In this document: positions 1-8,468 of the stretch, in pieces
How the letters are laid out: each line of letters starts with the position of its first letter
How positions within the stretch are numbered: the first letter of the stretch is position 1
Assembly (NCBI RefSeq): GCF_041429785.1
Contig: NZ_CP163423.1
Coordinates: forward strand, 2,232,001 to 2,296,000
Direction: 5' to 3'
Length of the DNA: 64,000 bases
DNA from: Fretibacter rubidus
Lineage (GTDB): Bacteria; Pseudomonadota; Alphaproteobacteria; Caulobacterales; Maricaulaceae
Notes under the pieces: generated by a model
What the model was told of the DNA's origin: nothing
Databases searched by the model: none
Seen by the model: the letters and a program-made list of their open reading frames with translations, nothing else
Made by a program: the position numbers and the translations under genes

Positions 1-1
1 G

Positions 2-1444
2 GAGCAATCGCGCGCGCAAGCGACCTCCCCTTCCACACCGCAAAGCCTTTATGCCAAACACGTCAAACTTTACCCGAAGCTAGCGCACGGCACGTTTCGT
101 AATATCAAATGGCTGGCGCTATTCGTGCTGCTGGGAATTTATTACATAACGCCGTGGATACGGTGGGACCGCGGTCCGGGACAGCCTTCACAAGCGGTGC
201 TTGTTGATTTTGAAAATGCGCGGTTTTACTTTTTCTTTATCGAGATTTGGCCGCAAGAAGTCTATTATATCACGGGGCTTTTGATACTTGCGGCGCTAGG
301 GTTATTCCTCGCGACGTCATTATTTGGACGCGTCTGGTGTGGTTATGCCTGCCCGCAAACGATCTGGACAGATTTGTTCATCCAAGTCGAGAAGTTCTTT
401 GAAGGCGACCGCAACGCCCGCATGCGCCTTGATAAAGCACCGTGGACAACCAAAAAGATATTTAAAAAGACATCCAAGCACATCGTCTGGCTCTTTATTG
501 CCATGGCCACAGGTGGGGCGTGGATCCTTTATTTCCACGACGCGCCAACCGTTGCGCGAGACTTTTTGTCAGGTCATGCGCCGATGACGTCTTACATCTT
601 TGTCGCGATTATGACCTTTACGACCTATTGGCTGGCGGGTCATATGCGCGAGCAGGTCTGCACTTACATGTGTCCATGGCCGCGTATTCAGGCCGCCATG
701 ATCGACGAGGAAGCGCTGAACGTCACATATCGTTATGACCGGGGAGAGCCGCGCGGCGCCCATAAAAAAGGCACAACATGGGATGGCCGCGGTGATTGTA
801 TTGATTGCCGGCAATGTGTCGCCGTCTGCCCCGTTGGGATTGATATTCGCGACGGCTTGCAACTGGAATGTATTGGGTGCTCGCTTTGTATCGATGCGTG
901 TGATGAAATTATGGTCAAGATTGACCGTCCGAAAGGCCTTATCGCCTTTGACACAGACGCCAATGTGCAACGCCGCATGAAAGGCGAGAAAAGCCGCTAT
1001 AATCTCATCCGCCCGCGCACAGTTATTTATGCCGTTCTCTTCGCCGCTGTTGGGGTGTTGATGCTCTATTCCCTCATGAACCGTGTGATGCTGGATATGA
1101 ATGTATTGCGTGACCGTTTGCCCAATTACGTGACGTTATCAGACGGGGCGGTGCGCAATGGTTATACAATCAAAGTGTTGAATAAATCCGCAGAAGAACG
1201 CAATCTTGTCCTGACTGTGGAGGACCTCCCCTCACCTAATATTACCGTGATGGGGGCCTTAGATAAGCAATCGACAACTTTGCGTGTACCCGCCGATGAA
1301 ACACGTGATTTCAAAATTTACGTCTCTGAATCGCAATTATCGAACCTAGATCAAAAAACGGACTTTAATTTCAAGTTAGAAGATATGGATACAAGCGAGA
1401 CAGCCAATGCGCGCGCCATATTCATTAGCGGAGGCCCGAAATAA
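2..1444 (+). CDS. ccoG: CcoG/FixG cbb3 oxidase accessory ferredoxin (5' end outside window)
   Basis: Membrane-bound ferredoxin-like protein needed for assembly of cbb3-type cytochrome c oxidase; the family is linked to copper reduction or delivery. The frame is open to the left edge, so 480 residues are visible and the true start lies upstream. Several membrane segments come first, followed by ferredoxin cysteines CIDCRQCVAVCP and CIGCSLCIDAC, a further membrane segment, and a periplasmic Ig-like C-terminal domain, the usual CcoG order. It ends one base before the ATG of ccoH, the first step of a tightly packed ccoGHIS operon; ccoNOQP is probably just upstream, which is inferred and not seen. 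Confidence 0.95.
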   Translation, partial: EQSRAQATSPSTPQSLYAKHVKLYPKLAHGTFRNIKWLALFVLLGIYYITPWIRWDRGPGQPSQAVLVDFENARFYFFFIEIWPQEVYYITGLLILAALGLFLATSLFGRVWCGYACPQTIWTDLFIQVEKFFEGDRNARMRLDKAPWTTKKIFKKTSKHIVWLFIAMATGGAWILYFHDAPTVARDFLSGHAPMTSYIFVAIMTFTTYWLAGHMREQVCTYMCPWPRIQAAMIDEEALNVTYRYDRGEPRGAHKKGTTWDGRGDCIDCRQCVAVCPVGIDIRDGLQLECIGCSLCIDACDEIMVKIDRPKGLIAFDTDANVQRRMKGEKSRYNLIRPRTVIYAVLFAAVGVLMLYSLMNRVMLDMNVLRDRLPNYVTLSDGAVRNGYTIKVLNKSAEERNLVLTVEDLPSPNITVMGALDKQSTTLRVPADETRDFKIYVSESQLSNLDQKTDFNFKLEDMDTSETANARAIFISGGPK

Positions 1445-1936
1445 ATGGCCGAAATGAAAAAAGAAAAGCAATTAACAGGCAAGCATGTCTTGATGATGGT
1501 TGTCGGTTTTTTTGCGCTAATCGTGGGCGTCAATGCGGTCTTTATTGTCAAAGCCGTTGAAAGCTTTAGCGGCGAGGATGTAAAGCAATCCTACCGCCAA
1601 GGGCTTGAGTATAACAAAACCCTAGCGGCGCGTGCGGCCCAAGCAGATTTAGGATGGCGGGTTGCCGCCAATATCGTTCTAGTCGATAGCCGCAGTCACG
1701 AGCTGATTATCCAGCTTGAAGATAAAGACGCGGCGCCTTTGAATGATTTATCCTTCACAGCCAAGTTGCGCAATCCAATCGACCTGTCAAAGGATCATGA
1801 GATTAATTTTCGCGGCTATGGCCAAGGCAGATATAAAGCGCAAATAGACGGACTATCTGGTCAATGGCAATTACAAGCCACCGCCATGCGCGGTGAGAAC
1901 AGCTTTCGGTTTGAGCATGACGTACGGTTACCCTAA
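1445..1936 (+). CDS. ccoH: FixH/CcoH cbb3 oxidase assembly protein
   Basis: A 163-residue FixH-family protein with one N-terminal membrane segment (about residues 13-33) and a periplasmic domain. CcoH is needed for stable assembly of cbb3 oxidase and interacts with the oxidase and with the copper ATPase CcoI. The start directly follows the ccoG stop codon. The stop overlaps the next ATG in a TAATG arrangement, so the gene is translationally coupled on both sides. Length and order match the family. Nothing unusual is seen in it. Confidence 0.93.
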   Translation: MAEMKKEKQLTGKHVLMMVVGFFALIVGVNAVFIVKAVESFSGEDVKQSYRQGLEYNKTLAARAAQADLGWRVAANIVLVDSRSHELIIQLEDKDAAPLNDLSFTAKLRNPIDLSKDHEINFRGYGQGRYKAQIDGLSGQWQLQATAMRGENSFRFEHDVRLP

Positions 1937-4191
1937 TGGGACGCCAAGACATCATAGACCGAGGCACCAATGACGCTGCGATAGGCTGTCCATCTGGCTT
2001 GCAAACCGAGCCTGTGGCCAAATCTGACCCTATGGGCAGCAAGATTGATTTATCATCTTATGTTAATCACCCAGACGCCGACACCAATGCGCTCGAATTA
2101 ATTGTCCAAGGCGCGCATTGTTCTGGATGCCTTGGCAAAATTGAGCGCGGGGTGTCCGCCCTGCCCTCTGTAACGTCCGCACGCATGAACCTCTCGACGC
2201 TGCGCTTGAAAGTCAGTTGGACAGGCGAAGATTTAAGCGCGTCTGATATCGTCAGCGCATTATCCGACCTCGGTTTTGGGGCAGCGCCCTATGACATAGA
2301 TGTCGCCCAAACCCAATCAGAGGGCGAGCTGAAATACCTTTTGCGTGCGATTGCTGTGGCGGGGTTCGCAGCGATGAACGTCATGATGCTATCCATTGCT
2401 GTATGGTCTGGCGGCGCGGATATGAGCCGCGCGACACATACGCTTTTTCACTGGATATCGGCCATGATTGCTCTGCCGACGGTGCTTTATGCGGGACGGC
2501 CGTTTTTTCGCTCTGCTTGGGGCGCGTTAAAGAATAAGCAAACCAATATGGATGTGCCGATATCACTAGCGCTTGTCTTGGCGTGCTCACTCAGTGTTTT
2601 TGAAACCGTTATGGGGAACCCCGATACTTATTTTGATGCGGCTGTGATGTTATTATTTCTGCTGCTGATTGGGCGGTATTTGGACGCGAAATTACGGCTG
2701 CGCACGGGCGAGGCTGCACGGCGCTTAGCGGCCCTACAAGTGACGTCGGCCACGCGCCTATTGGCAAATGGTAAGATTGAAACCGTGCCCGCCAGCGCCG
2801 TATCACCGGGCGATCATCTGCTTATCCCCGCGGGCCAACGTATCCCTGTGGATTGCCGCCTTATCAAAGGCCAAAGCGATATTGATATGCAAATCGCGAC
2901 GGGCGAAACAGCCCCGCAAAGCGTGGCCATAGGTGACAGCCTGTATTCAGGCACTACCAATTTAACGTCCCCAATCACGGTAGAGGTTATCAATGCTTAT
3001 TCCGATAGCTTTCTGTCTGAAATCACCTCTCTTGTGGAAGCAGGCGAGCAAAAGAAATCCAAATTCGTGCGCATCGCCGACCGCGCCGCCCGTGCCTATG
3101 TGCCTGTGGTTCATACCATTGCCGCCCTAACATTTATTGGATGGTTATGGATTGGGGGTGACCTTCGCACTGCCGCGCTAAACGCCATCGCGGTGCTGAT
3201 TATCACCTGCCCCTGTGCGCTGGGCCTTGCCGTGCCGGCGGTGCAGATTGTGGCGGCAGGGCGTCTGTTTAAGCACGGCGTTTTAATCCGCTCTGGTGAC
3301 GCGCTGGAACGGCTTGCGAAAACCAAATGGGTGATATTTGATAAAACGGGTACGCTGACGACAGGCAAATTTACGCTGCTTAATCGTGATGAAATCTCCC
3401 CGTCCAACCTTCGCATTGCTGCCGCTATGGCGAAAGTCTCTAGCCATCCTATGGCGCGGGCGCTGCATGATGAGGTCAGTGGTTTAGAGGCGGCAGATAT
3501 TATCGAGACAGCTGGTGCCGGACTGTCCGCTATCGTGGACGAACGGCGTGTGCGCTTTGGCTCGGCTGATTTTGTCGGCGTTGAGACCAAAGGCAACAGC
3601 CATAATAACAGCGAAATTTGGATGCAGACGGATGATACCGCCCCTGTGCAGTTCCAGTTTTCAGATCAACCCCGAAAAGACGCTGTCGCAACACTAGACG
3701 CCTTACGCGCGCAAAATCTACCGCTAGAATTATTGTCTGGTGACCGCAAGCAAACCGTCGAAACAGTTGCAGACAACTTGGGATTTTCGCGGTGGTCGGG
3801 CGGCGTAAACCCGCAGCAAAAAATGAATGTTATCAACCAACGTCTGGCCGAAGGCCGCTATCCGCTGATGGTCGGTGACGGCATTAATGACGCCCCCGCC
3901 CTTTCAGCCGCCAATGCATCGGCGTCGCTTGCTACCGCCTCTGATATTTCACGTTCGACCTCTGATATCATCTTGCAAGGCGATAAGCTAATAGGCTTAC
4001 CCAAAGCCATTATCATTGCGCAAAAAGCTGGACGCCGCGTGAAGGAAAATCTTGGTCTTGCGATTATCTATAATATGCTGGCCATTCCTTTGGCGATTTT
4101 CGGCTTTGTGAACCCGCTTGTTGCGGCGCTGGCCATGTCAGGGTCATCCCTAATAGTGACATTGAATGCCCTCCGGATGAGCCGGGCATGA
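1936..4191 (+). CDS. ccoI: FixI/CcoI copper-exporting P-type ATPase
   Basis: P1B-type ATPase of 751 residues that supplies copper to cbb3 oxidase from the cytoplasmic side. A heavy-metal-associated domain near the N-terminus carries C62 and C65 in the motif AHCSGC. The core has the intramembrane CPC motif (CPCALGLAVP, near residue 425), the phosphorylation motif DKTGTLT (near 469) and the hinge GDGINDAPAL. The extreme N-terminus holds a single Cys (C18) where many FixI proteins have an extra paired-Cys motif. It overlaps ccoH by one base and ccoS by four bases. Confidence 0.95.
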   Translation: MGRQDIIDRGTNDAAIGCPSGLQTEPVAKSDPMGSKIDLSSYVNHPDADTNALELIVQGAHCSGCLGKIERGVSALPSVTSARMNLSTLRLKVSWTGEDLSASDIVSALSDLGFGAAPYDIDVAQTQSEGELKYLLRAIAVAGFAAMNVMMLSIAVWSGGADMSRATHTLFHWISAMIALPTVLYAGRPFFRSAWGALKNKQTNMDVPISLALVLACSLSVFETVMGNPDTYFDAAVMLLFLLLIGRYLDAKLRLRTGEAARRLAALQVTSATRLLANGKIETVPASAVSPGDHLLIPAGQRIPVDCRLIKGQSDIDMQIATGETAPQSVAIGDSLYSGTTNLTSPITVEVINAYSDSFLSEITSLVEAGEQKKSKFVRIADRAARAYVPVVHTIAALTFIGWLWIGGDLRTAALNAIAVLIITCPCALGLAVPAVQIVAAGRLFKHGVLIRSGDALERLAKTKWVIFDKTGTLTTGKFTLLNRDEISPSNLRIAAAMAKVSSHPMARALHDEVSGLEAADIIETAGAGLSAIVDERRVRFGSADFVGVETKGNSHNNSEIWMQTDDTAPVQFQFSDQPRKDAVATLDALRAQNLPLELLSGDRKQTVETVADNLGFSRWSGGVNPQQKMNVINQRLAEGRYPLMVGDGINDAPALSAANASASLATASDISRSTSDIILQGDKLIGLPKAIIIAQKAGRRVKENLGLAIIYNMLAIPLAIFGFVNPLVAALAMSGSSLIVTLNALRMSRA

Positions 4192-4358
4192 GCGCGCTTT
4201 TGTGGCTCGTCCCGATTGCGTTGGTCATGGGAACATGTGGCTTAGCCGCGTTTTTTTGGTCCATGCGGTCAGGGCAGTTTGAAGATACGAAAGGCGATGC
4301 GTCGCGTATTTTAGATGACGGTGATGACAAGCCGATATTTAGTGAGGACGACGCTTAG
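4188..4358 (+). CDS. ccoS: CcoS cbb3 oxidase maturation protein
   Basis: A 56-residue protein starting at the ATGA overlap with ccoI. It has a single N-terminal membrane helix (about residues 4-24) followed by the family signature FFWSMRSGQFEDTKGDA and an acidic tail. CcoS is needed for insertion of heme and copper cofactors into the cbb3 catalytic subunit. Position as last gene after ccoI, size and the GQF-D motif all agree. Read directly from the nucleotide sequence. Confidence 0.92.
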   Translation: MSALLWLVPIALVMGTCGLAAFFWSMRSGQFEDTKGDASRILDDGDDKPIFSEDDA

Positions 4359-4370
4359 TCGCTAACTATC

Positions 4371-4640
4371 CTAAGCGTTACCTTCGCATTCACTATCATC
4401 AGCAAGCCCGTCATCTCTTTGACAGCAGATCGCGTGGCAAGCTTTGGCATGGGGCGGCATGGGCGGTGTGTCATCGCCCTCCCCGCCAAGATCAATAAAC
4501 ACTTTTTGATTGGTCGCGCATAAGCTAACCCAAATCCCGTTTTCAGGCTGGGTCGCCGCCAATAACGGCACAGCGGCCGTCGCAACCATACTCAGCGAGA
4601 GCGCATAAGGCACAAGTGCGAATGAGGCGGATTTAATCAT
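4371..4640 (-). CDS. Small secreted Cys/His-containing protein, unknown function
   Basis: An 89-residue product with a clear signal peptide (about residues 1-30, ending near LLAA) and a short mature part holding a lone Cys after WVSLCAT and a cluster KACHAICCQRDD. The longer upstream reading of this frame runs back into the fixK-like gene and lacks a plausible start, so the ATG at 4640 is preferred. The signal peptide plus Cys/His pattern resembles small DUF2946-like proteins found near metal genes, but I cannot assign a family. It converges on ccoS with 12 bases between the stops, so a role in copper or heme handling is possible but is inference. Confidence 0.6.
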   Translation of the reverse strand: MIKSASFALVPYALSLSMVATAAVPLLAATQPENGIWVSLCATNQKVFIDLGGEGDDTPPMPPHAKACHAICCQRDDGLADDSECEGNA

Positions 4641-4731
4641 GATTGTGATATGCCTGATACAGGTGTCGCTGATTTGTCCAGCGTCAAATTTTGATGCGAG
4701 ATTGCCGCGCACCCAATTATTGCGCTCCTGA

Positions 4732-5382
4732 TTATTGTGCTCCGGCCATTTCAGAAAGCTTTGAGAACTGGCAGACACGCGCAGTGTTACGATCTGGCAG
4801 CGTTATCACACCTTGCGCCTTTAACGCGGTCAGGCGACGGCTAACCGTTTCAATGCTAAGCCCCAGATAATCCGCGATATCAAGGCGGCTCATGGGCAAG
4901 CGAATATCAAATTCTTCGCCGCTGCGTTTTTGCCGATCGGCCAGCATCAAAAGAAAGGTCGCAACTTTCTCAGAGGCTGTTTTCTTTGTCAGTGTTGTAA
5001 TCAGCGTTTGCGCCGATTCCAGTTGCCCGCAGGTAATCGCAAATAGCTCTTGTTGTAGCTCCAGGCTCTGGCGAACATCAGCCATGGTCAGGCAAACGAT
5101 ATTGGACGTGGCAACCGTTGTCGCCGTATCGTGATAATGTTCATCCGCGCTGAGGCCAAAAAAGTCACCTTCTGTGTAAAAGCCAGAGATCTGACGTTGG
5201 CTGTCTTCTAACAGACGAAAAACCATCACAACGCCGCTGTTGACGCGGTAAAAGCCGTCGACTTTATCGCCTTGGTGATAAATCACTGTATGATTGGGAT
5301 GCACCCGTCCGCGCGAACGAAAAGTTGCGCTGTAATTATCATCGGGCGTCGTTGTTGACGCTTGTCTTATAGTCTGTGGCAT
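4732..5382 (-). CDS. fixK: Crp/Fnr-family regulator, FixK type
   Basis: A 216-residue regulator with an N-terminal cyclic-nucleotide-like domain and a C-terminal winged helix (MSRLDIADYLGLSIETVSRR). The recognition helix keeps the E-x-x-S-R pattern of FNR/FixK proteins, which read TTGA-N6-TCAA boxes. There is no N-terminal cysteine cluster, so it is FixK-like and not an oxygen-sensing Fnr. The start at 5382 is chosen because the Shine-Dalgarno-like AAAGGCGGG lies just upstream; a longer in-frame reading to 5466 would run into a probable FixJ site. It sits with fixLJ and converges with ccoGHIS, its expected target operon. Confidence 0.85.
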   Translation of the reverse strand: MPQTIRQASTTTPDDNYSATFRSRGRVHPNHTVIYHQGDKVDGFYRVNSGVVMVFRLLEDSQRQISGFYTEGDFFGLSADEHYHDTATTVATSNIVCLTMADVRQSLELQQELFAITCGQLESAQTLITTLTKKTASEKVATFLLMLADRQKRSGEEFDIRLPMSRLDIADYLGLSIETVSRRLTALKAQGVITLPDRNTARVCQFSKLSEMAGAQ

Positions 5383-5444
5383 GGTCCCGCCTTTTATTAT
5401 GCGTTGACCATAAGAAATCATGACGGAAAAAATAGTTCGCAAAA

Positions 5445-5452
5445 CTACGTAA
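5445..5452 (-). promoter_or_regulatory. Candidate FixJ-binding site upstream of fixK
   Basis: On the minus strand this reads TTACGTAG, seven of eight bases of the published FixJ recognition motif GTAMGTAG. It lies 63-70 bases before the chosen fixK start, roughly where a FixJ activator site would sit upstream of a promoter. A short motif, so chance occurrence is possible. Confidence 0.35.
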
Positions 5453-5492
5453 GTATTATTACGCACACTAACGCACGAAAGACACTAATAGC

Positions 5493-5864
5493 CTAGCCAG
5501 ACATTTCAACGGTACGCAGCAAAGCGTCAGGCGTCACGGGCTGTACTAGAACACGGATACGCTCGCCCGGAAAACAATCATCGGGGCGCAAAATCTTATC
5601 AGACCCCGTCATGACCACAATCGAGGGACGCTTTGGCGCGAACATCAATCGGTTCAGAAGTTTATACGCCGCCGGGTCAGCTGCGTTCAAATCTAGCAAA
5701 ACAATGTCATGCTCTTTGCAAACGGTATGAAAGCAAAACCCTTCAGCCTTGGTCACTAAATTTACCTTATAGTTCCGCGTTTCCAGTAAAAACTGGGTGG
5801 AATGCGACAAAGCTGTATCACCGCCAACGATAAAAATCGTTCGCGGATAGCTGATGACGTTCAT
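5493..5864 (-). CDS. fixT: FixT-like degenerate single-domain receiver protein
   Basis: A 123-residue stand-alone receiver fold. The acidic pocket is degraded (VGGD at residues 13-16), the phospho-acceptor position D58 (LLDLN) and the T86 position (MTGSD) remain, but the conserved Lys is replaced by Gln (VQP, residue 108). This suggests it is not a normal phospho-relay receiver. FixT proteins in Sinorhizobium and Caulobacter are such receivers, are induced by FixK and inhibit FixL; the Caulobacter one binds an Fe-S cluster. Cysteines C44, C49 and C97 are present here. A perfect FixK-type box lies 56 bases upstream of the start. The FixT assignment is inferred from fold, box and neighbours. 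Confidence 0.62.
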   Translation of the reverse strand: MNVISYPRTIFIVGGDTALSHSTQFLLETRNYKVNLVTKAEGFCFHTVCKEHDIVLLDLNAADPAAYKLLNRLMFAPKRPSIVVMTGSDKILRPDDCFPGERIRVLVQPVTPDALLRTVEMSG

Positions 5865-5919
5865 GACGTAACCTAATCAATTGTTCATCCCATCCATAAA
5901 CTGATGTGATGTCCACAAA

Positions 5920-5933
5920 TTGACGGCAGTCAA
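5920..5933. promoter_or_regulatory. FixK/FNR box upstream of the fixT-like gene
   Basis: The sequence TTGACGGCAGTCAA is a perfect TTGAC-N4-GTCAA dyad, matching the alphaproteobacterial FixK/FnrL consensus. It lies between fixJ and the fixT-like gene, 56-69 bases before the latter's ATG, a fitting position for class II-like activation. It implies feedback from FixK onto a FixL inhibitor. Confidence 0.7.
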
Positions 5934-5952
5934 AAATAACAAAGATGCAATA

Positions 5953-6561
5953 TTATTGCGCCGCGAGCGAGAGACGGACTAAATCTGAAAGCGAGCGGAT
6001 TTCTAACTTCGACAAGAGCCGCGCACGATGCGTTTCCACGGTCCGTACAGAGAGGCCAAGGTCAGAGGCAATGATTTTATTTGGCTTGCCCAATACCAGG
6101 TGATCCATCACTTCGCGCTCTCTTGGTGTTAATTTATCAAGTTTTGCACTTGCGACGGGTGCGGGGATATTGGGTGCTGTTTGCACAGCCATATTAGAAA
6201 AACCAAGCTCTATTGAGCGGAGGATTTCGGCGGCTTGGAACGGTTTTTCGATAAAATCAATGGCCCCTTTTTTGAGCGCGCGGACGGCCATCGCAATGTC
6301 GCCGTGCCCGCTCATCATGATAATTTGTAGGCGCGGTAACTCCGCTAAGGCCTCGGTCAAGACCTGTAAACCGTCGCGGCCTGGCATTCGGACATCCAGC
6401 ATTATCGGTCCTGTGATGGCCGCCATGTCACTTTGTAAAAACGCCTCACCATCCACAAAACTAACCACATCATAGCCATGCACATCAAGCAGCATGGTTA
6501 GGCTATCCCGAATGGCAGGGTCATCATCAACGATATAAACGACTTTGGACATAAGCGTCAT
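5953..6561 (-). CDS. fixJ: FixJ-type response regulator
   Basis: A 202-residue receiver plus LuxR-type helix-turn-helix protein. The receiver has the acidic cluster VDDD (residues 11-14), phospho-acceptor D56 (LDVRMPG), the SGHGD switch region and K in EKPF. The output domain holds LTPREREVM and the recognition helix NKIIASDLGLSVRTVETHR typical of FixJ/NarL proteins. The gene follows fixL with a 12-base gap, so the two are co-transcribed. FixJ normally activates fixK under low oxygen. An in-frame ATG three codons in is an alternative start. Confidence 0.9.
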   Translation of the reverse strand: MTLMSKVVYIVDDDPAIRDSLTMLLDVHGYDVVSFVDGEAFLQSDMAAITGPIMLDVRMPGRDGLQVLTEALAELPRLQIIMMSGHGDIAMAVRALKKGAIDFIEKPFQAAEILRSIELGFSNMAVQTAPNIPAPVASAKLDKLTPREREVMDHLVLGKPNKIIASDLGLSVRTVETHRARLLSKLEIRSLSDLVRLSLAAQ

Positions 6562-6573
6562 AAACTCAATAGG

Positions 6574-7698
6574 TTACTCGCCAGAAACTGGCAGGCTAAA
6601 GAAAAACCGCGTGCCGATGGGTGTGTTACGCTCCGCCCAAAGTCGGCCTTCATGATTGGCAATTATGGTCTGACTAATGGAAAGGCCAACCCCAAGGCCG
6701 TCGTCTTTTGTGGATGAAAACGGCTTGTAAAGTTCCTCATATTCATCATCTGACATGCCTTTACCTGTGTCCGATATACCGACAATCAACGCGTTGTTAT
6801 CAGCATAATTTACCGACACGGTCAGCCTCTTTTGCGGGCTATCCGCCATCGCTTCGCAGGCATTACGGATAAGATTAACCAGCACTTGTTGGATTTGAAC
6901 ATCACTCACAAGGGCCTGCGGGAGGTCTTCTGCAATCTCTTTGATCAAGACGATGCCGCTGTTTTTAAAACTCGGCAGGGTCAAATCAATTGCGGTTTGC
7001 ACAATATCGGTAATCGGTTTTATGTCTTTATCTGTGTCACCTGTCTCAATAAAACGGCGCAGGCGCGATAATATTCGCGCCGCCCGCTCTGCCTGTTCAG
7101 ATGACTTTGTCATAATCATCGACAGCTTTTCAGTGTCTGGCGCTTTGCCGCTTTCTATGCCGACCAAACCCGCTTGGAGGTAATTCATTATCGCGCTTAA
7201 GGGTTGGTTTAGCTCATGCGCAATCGCAGAGCCCATTTGGTCCATCGCAGCCACGCGCGAGAGGTGAAAATGGCTCTGTTGGAGTTGATCGTATTTTTTC
7301 TTTTGCGCCGCCTCTTGGGACAAATCGCGGATGATTCCAACAAAGGCGCGACTGCCTTTGGACGGTAATTCACCCACAGATAAATACATGGGAAACACAT
7401 CACCATTTTTACGTTGGCCCTGGACATCGCGACCAATGCCAATGATTTTGGCATCCCCTGTGGCTTGGTAATTGGCAATATAATCGTCATGGTCTTTGCG
7501 GTAGGGATCAGGCATTAACATTCGAATGTTCTGCCCCAAAACCTCGTCCCGGTCGTAGCCAAAAATCTGCTGACACGCAGGATTGTAACGTTGGATAAGA
7601 CCCGCATTGTCAATCATGATGACGCCGTCCACCATTGTATCAAGGACGGCATCTAGTTCAGTTTCTGGCGTATATTCGGATAACATGGGACAAACCAT
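6574..7698 (-). CDS. fixL: FixL-type PAS sensor histidine kinase
   Basis: A soluble 374-residue kinase: one PAS domain (about 10-130), HisKA with H161 (AHELNQPL), and a HATPase domain with NLIRNACEAM, DTGKGM and GLGVGLSIS. Aligned by eye with Bradyrhizobium FixL, the heme-ligating His corresponds to H70 (DHDDYI), and the oxygen-signalling Arg220 corresponds to R90 (IIGIGR). The heme-pocket residues R206 and H214 are replaced by N76 and K84. A heme-based oxygen sensor is therefore likely. No membrane segments are present, as in Bradyrhizobium FixL. It is the first gene of the fixLJ pair; ATG at 7686 is an alternative start. Confidence 0.85.
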   Translation of the reverse strand: MVCPMLSEYTPETELDAVLDTMVDGVIMIDNAGLIQRYNPACQQIFGYDRDEVLGQNIRMLMPDPYRKDHDDYIANYQATGDAKIIGIGRDVQGQRKNGDVFPMYLSVGELPSKGSRAFVGIIRDLSQEAAQKKKYDQLQQSHFHLSRVAAMDQMGSAIAHELNQPLSAIMNYLQAGLVGIESGKAPDTEKLSMIMTKSSEQAERAARILSRLRRFIETGDTDKDIKPITDIVQTAIDLTLPSFKNSGIVLIKEIAEDLPQALVSDVQIQQVLVNLIRNACEAMADSPQKRLTVSVNYADNNALIVGISDTGKGMSDDEYEELYKPFSSTKDDGLGVGLSISQTIIANHEGRLWAERNTPIGTRFFFSLPVSGE

Positions 7699-7737
7699 CC
7701 CAAAATTCGTTCAAAAAAGCGAGTGTTATTTACCGCT

Positions 7738-8412
7738 TTAGAACGGTTTAACCGCGCCTAAAAACCCTGTGCCCGCAATTAAAATCCAGTAAAAATAGGC
7801 AACGCCACGACCAACCGCTATCGATTTAGCAAGGCGGGCCTCAATCGCTGGGTTTGGCCCGTCAGCCAGCACACGGAACTGCGTTTGCCATTCATGCATA
7901 ACAAGGCGCAATATAACGCCGATGATGAGCGCCAAGCCAAAGGTCAGAACCTTGGCAGCATACCATTTTTCACCATCACCACCAGCCAGTGGCCCCATAC
8001 CAAGAAGTGAGGTCAAACCCACAATGATCAGTGTTGGTATCAAGAGATAACGCGTCCAATCTTCTATTCTATACAGCGTGTCAGAAATAGGCTTCCCGCG
8101 ATTAAAAAACGCGGCCCATGTCAAGGCAAACCAAGCGGCATAAACAATCCACATGCCAATCAGCCATCCACCACCGAGAGGCTGCACACCCCAAATATAA
8201 CCCATGTGCAAACCAAGTGGCAGAAGGGATATGATGCCCGTTCGCGCCATAATATCAATGCGGTAGGCCGTATCCATATGACGCATACGTTCATCATAAG
8301 ACAGCGCCGGATTGACGACTTTATAAGACGTCTGAAACACGCCCCATTCACCGCCCAACCAATAAACCATCGCCAGAATATGCAGCCAGCGTAAAATCTC
8401 GAGCGTTTCCAT
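7738..8412 (-). CDS. Multi-pass membrane protein, possible heme-binding (CopD/DUF2269-like)
   Basis: A 224-residue integral membrane protein with about five or six hydrophobic helices and in-membrane histidines (LRWLHILAMVYWLGG, LGLHMGYIWG, VMHEW). The pattern recalls CopD- or DUF2269-like and cytochrome-b-like membrane proteins, but I cannot fix a family. The ATG at 8412 is preferred to an upstream frame extension because the extension would cover a FixK-type box. Its position behind fixLJ and divergent from the molybdoenzyme operon suggests a low-oxygen or redox-linked role, which is inference. Confidence 0.7.
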   Translation of the reverse strand: METLEILRWLHILAMVYWLGGEWGVFQTSYKVVNPALSYDERMRHMDTAYRIDIMARTGIISLLPLGLHMGYIWGVQPLGGGWLIGMWIVYAAWFALTWAAFFNRGKPISDTLYRIEDWTRYLLIPTLIIVGLTSLLGMGPLAGGDGEKWYAAKVLTFGLALIIGVILRLVMHEWQTQFRVLADGPNPAIEARLAKSIAVGRGVAYFYWILIAGTGFLGAVKPF

Positions 8413-8468
8413 AATAATCCCCTTTAGTTCCACTGATACCAAAATGGAATCACAGGCCTTGCATTGCG

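Noticed and set aside
3111-3596. 161-codon minus-strand frame inside ccoI.
   Set aside because: The opposite strand encodes ccoI core motifs without interruption; composition is that of an antisense shadow.
6574-7698. First reading that the FixL kinase lacks the heme-ligating histidine (Lys84 in the AKIIGIGR segment).
   Set aside because: Counting against Bradyrhizobium FixL shows that position is H214, not the H200 ligand. The ligand matches H70, which is present.
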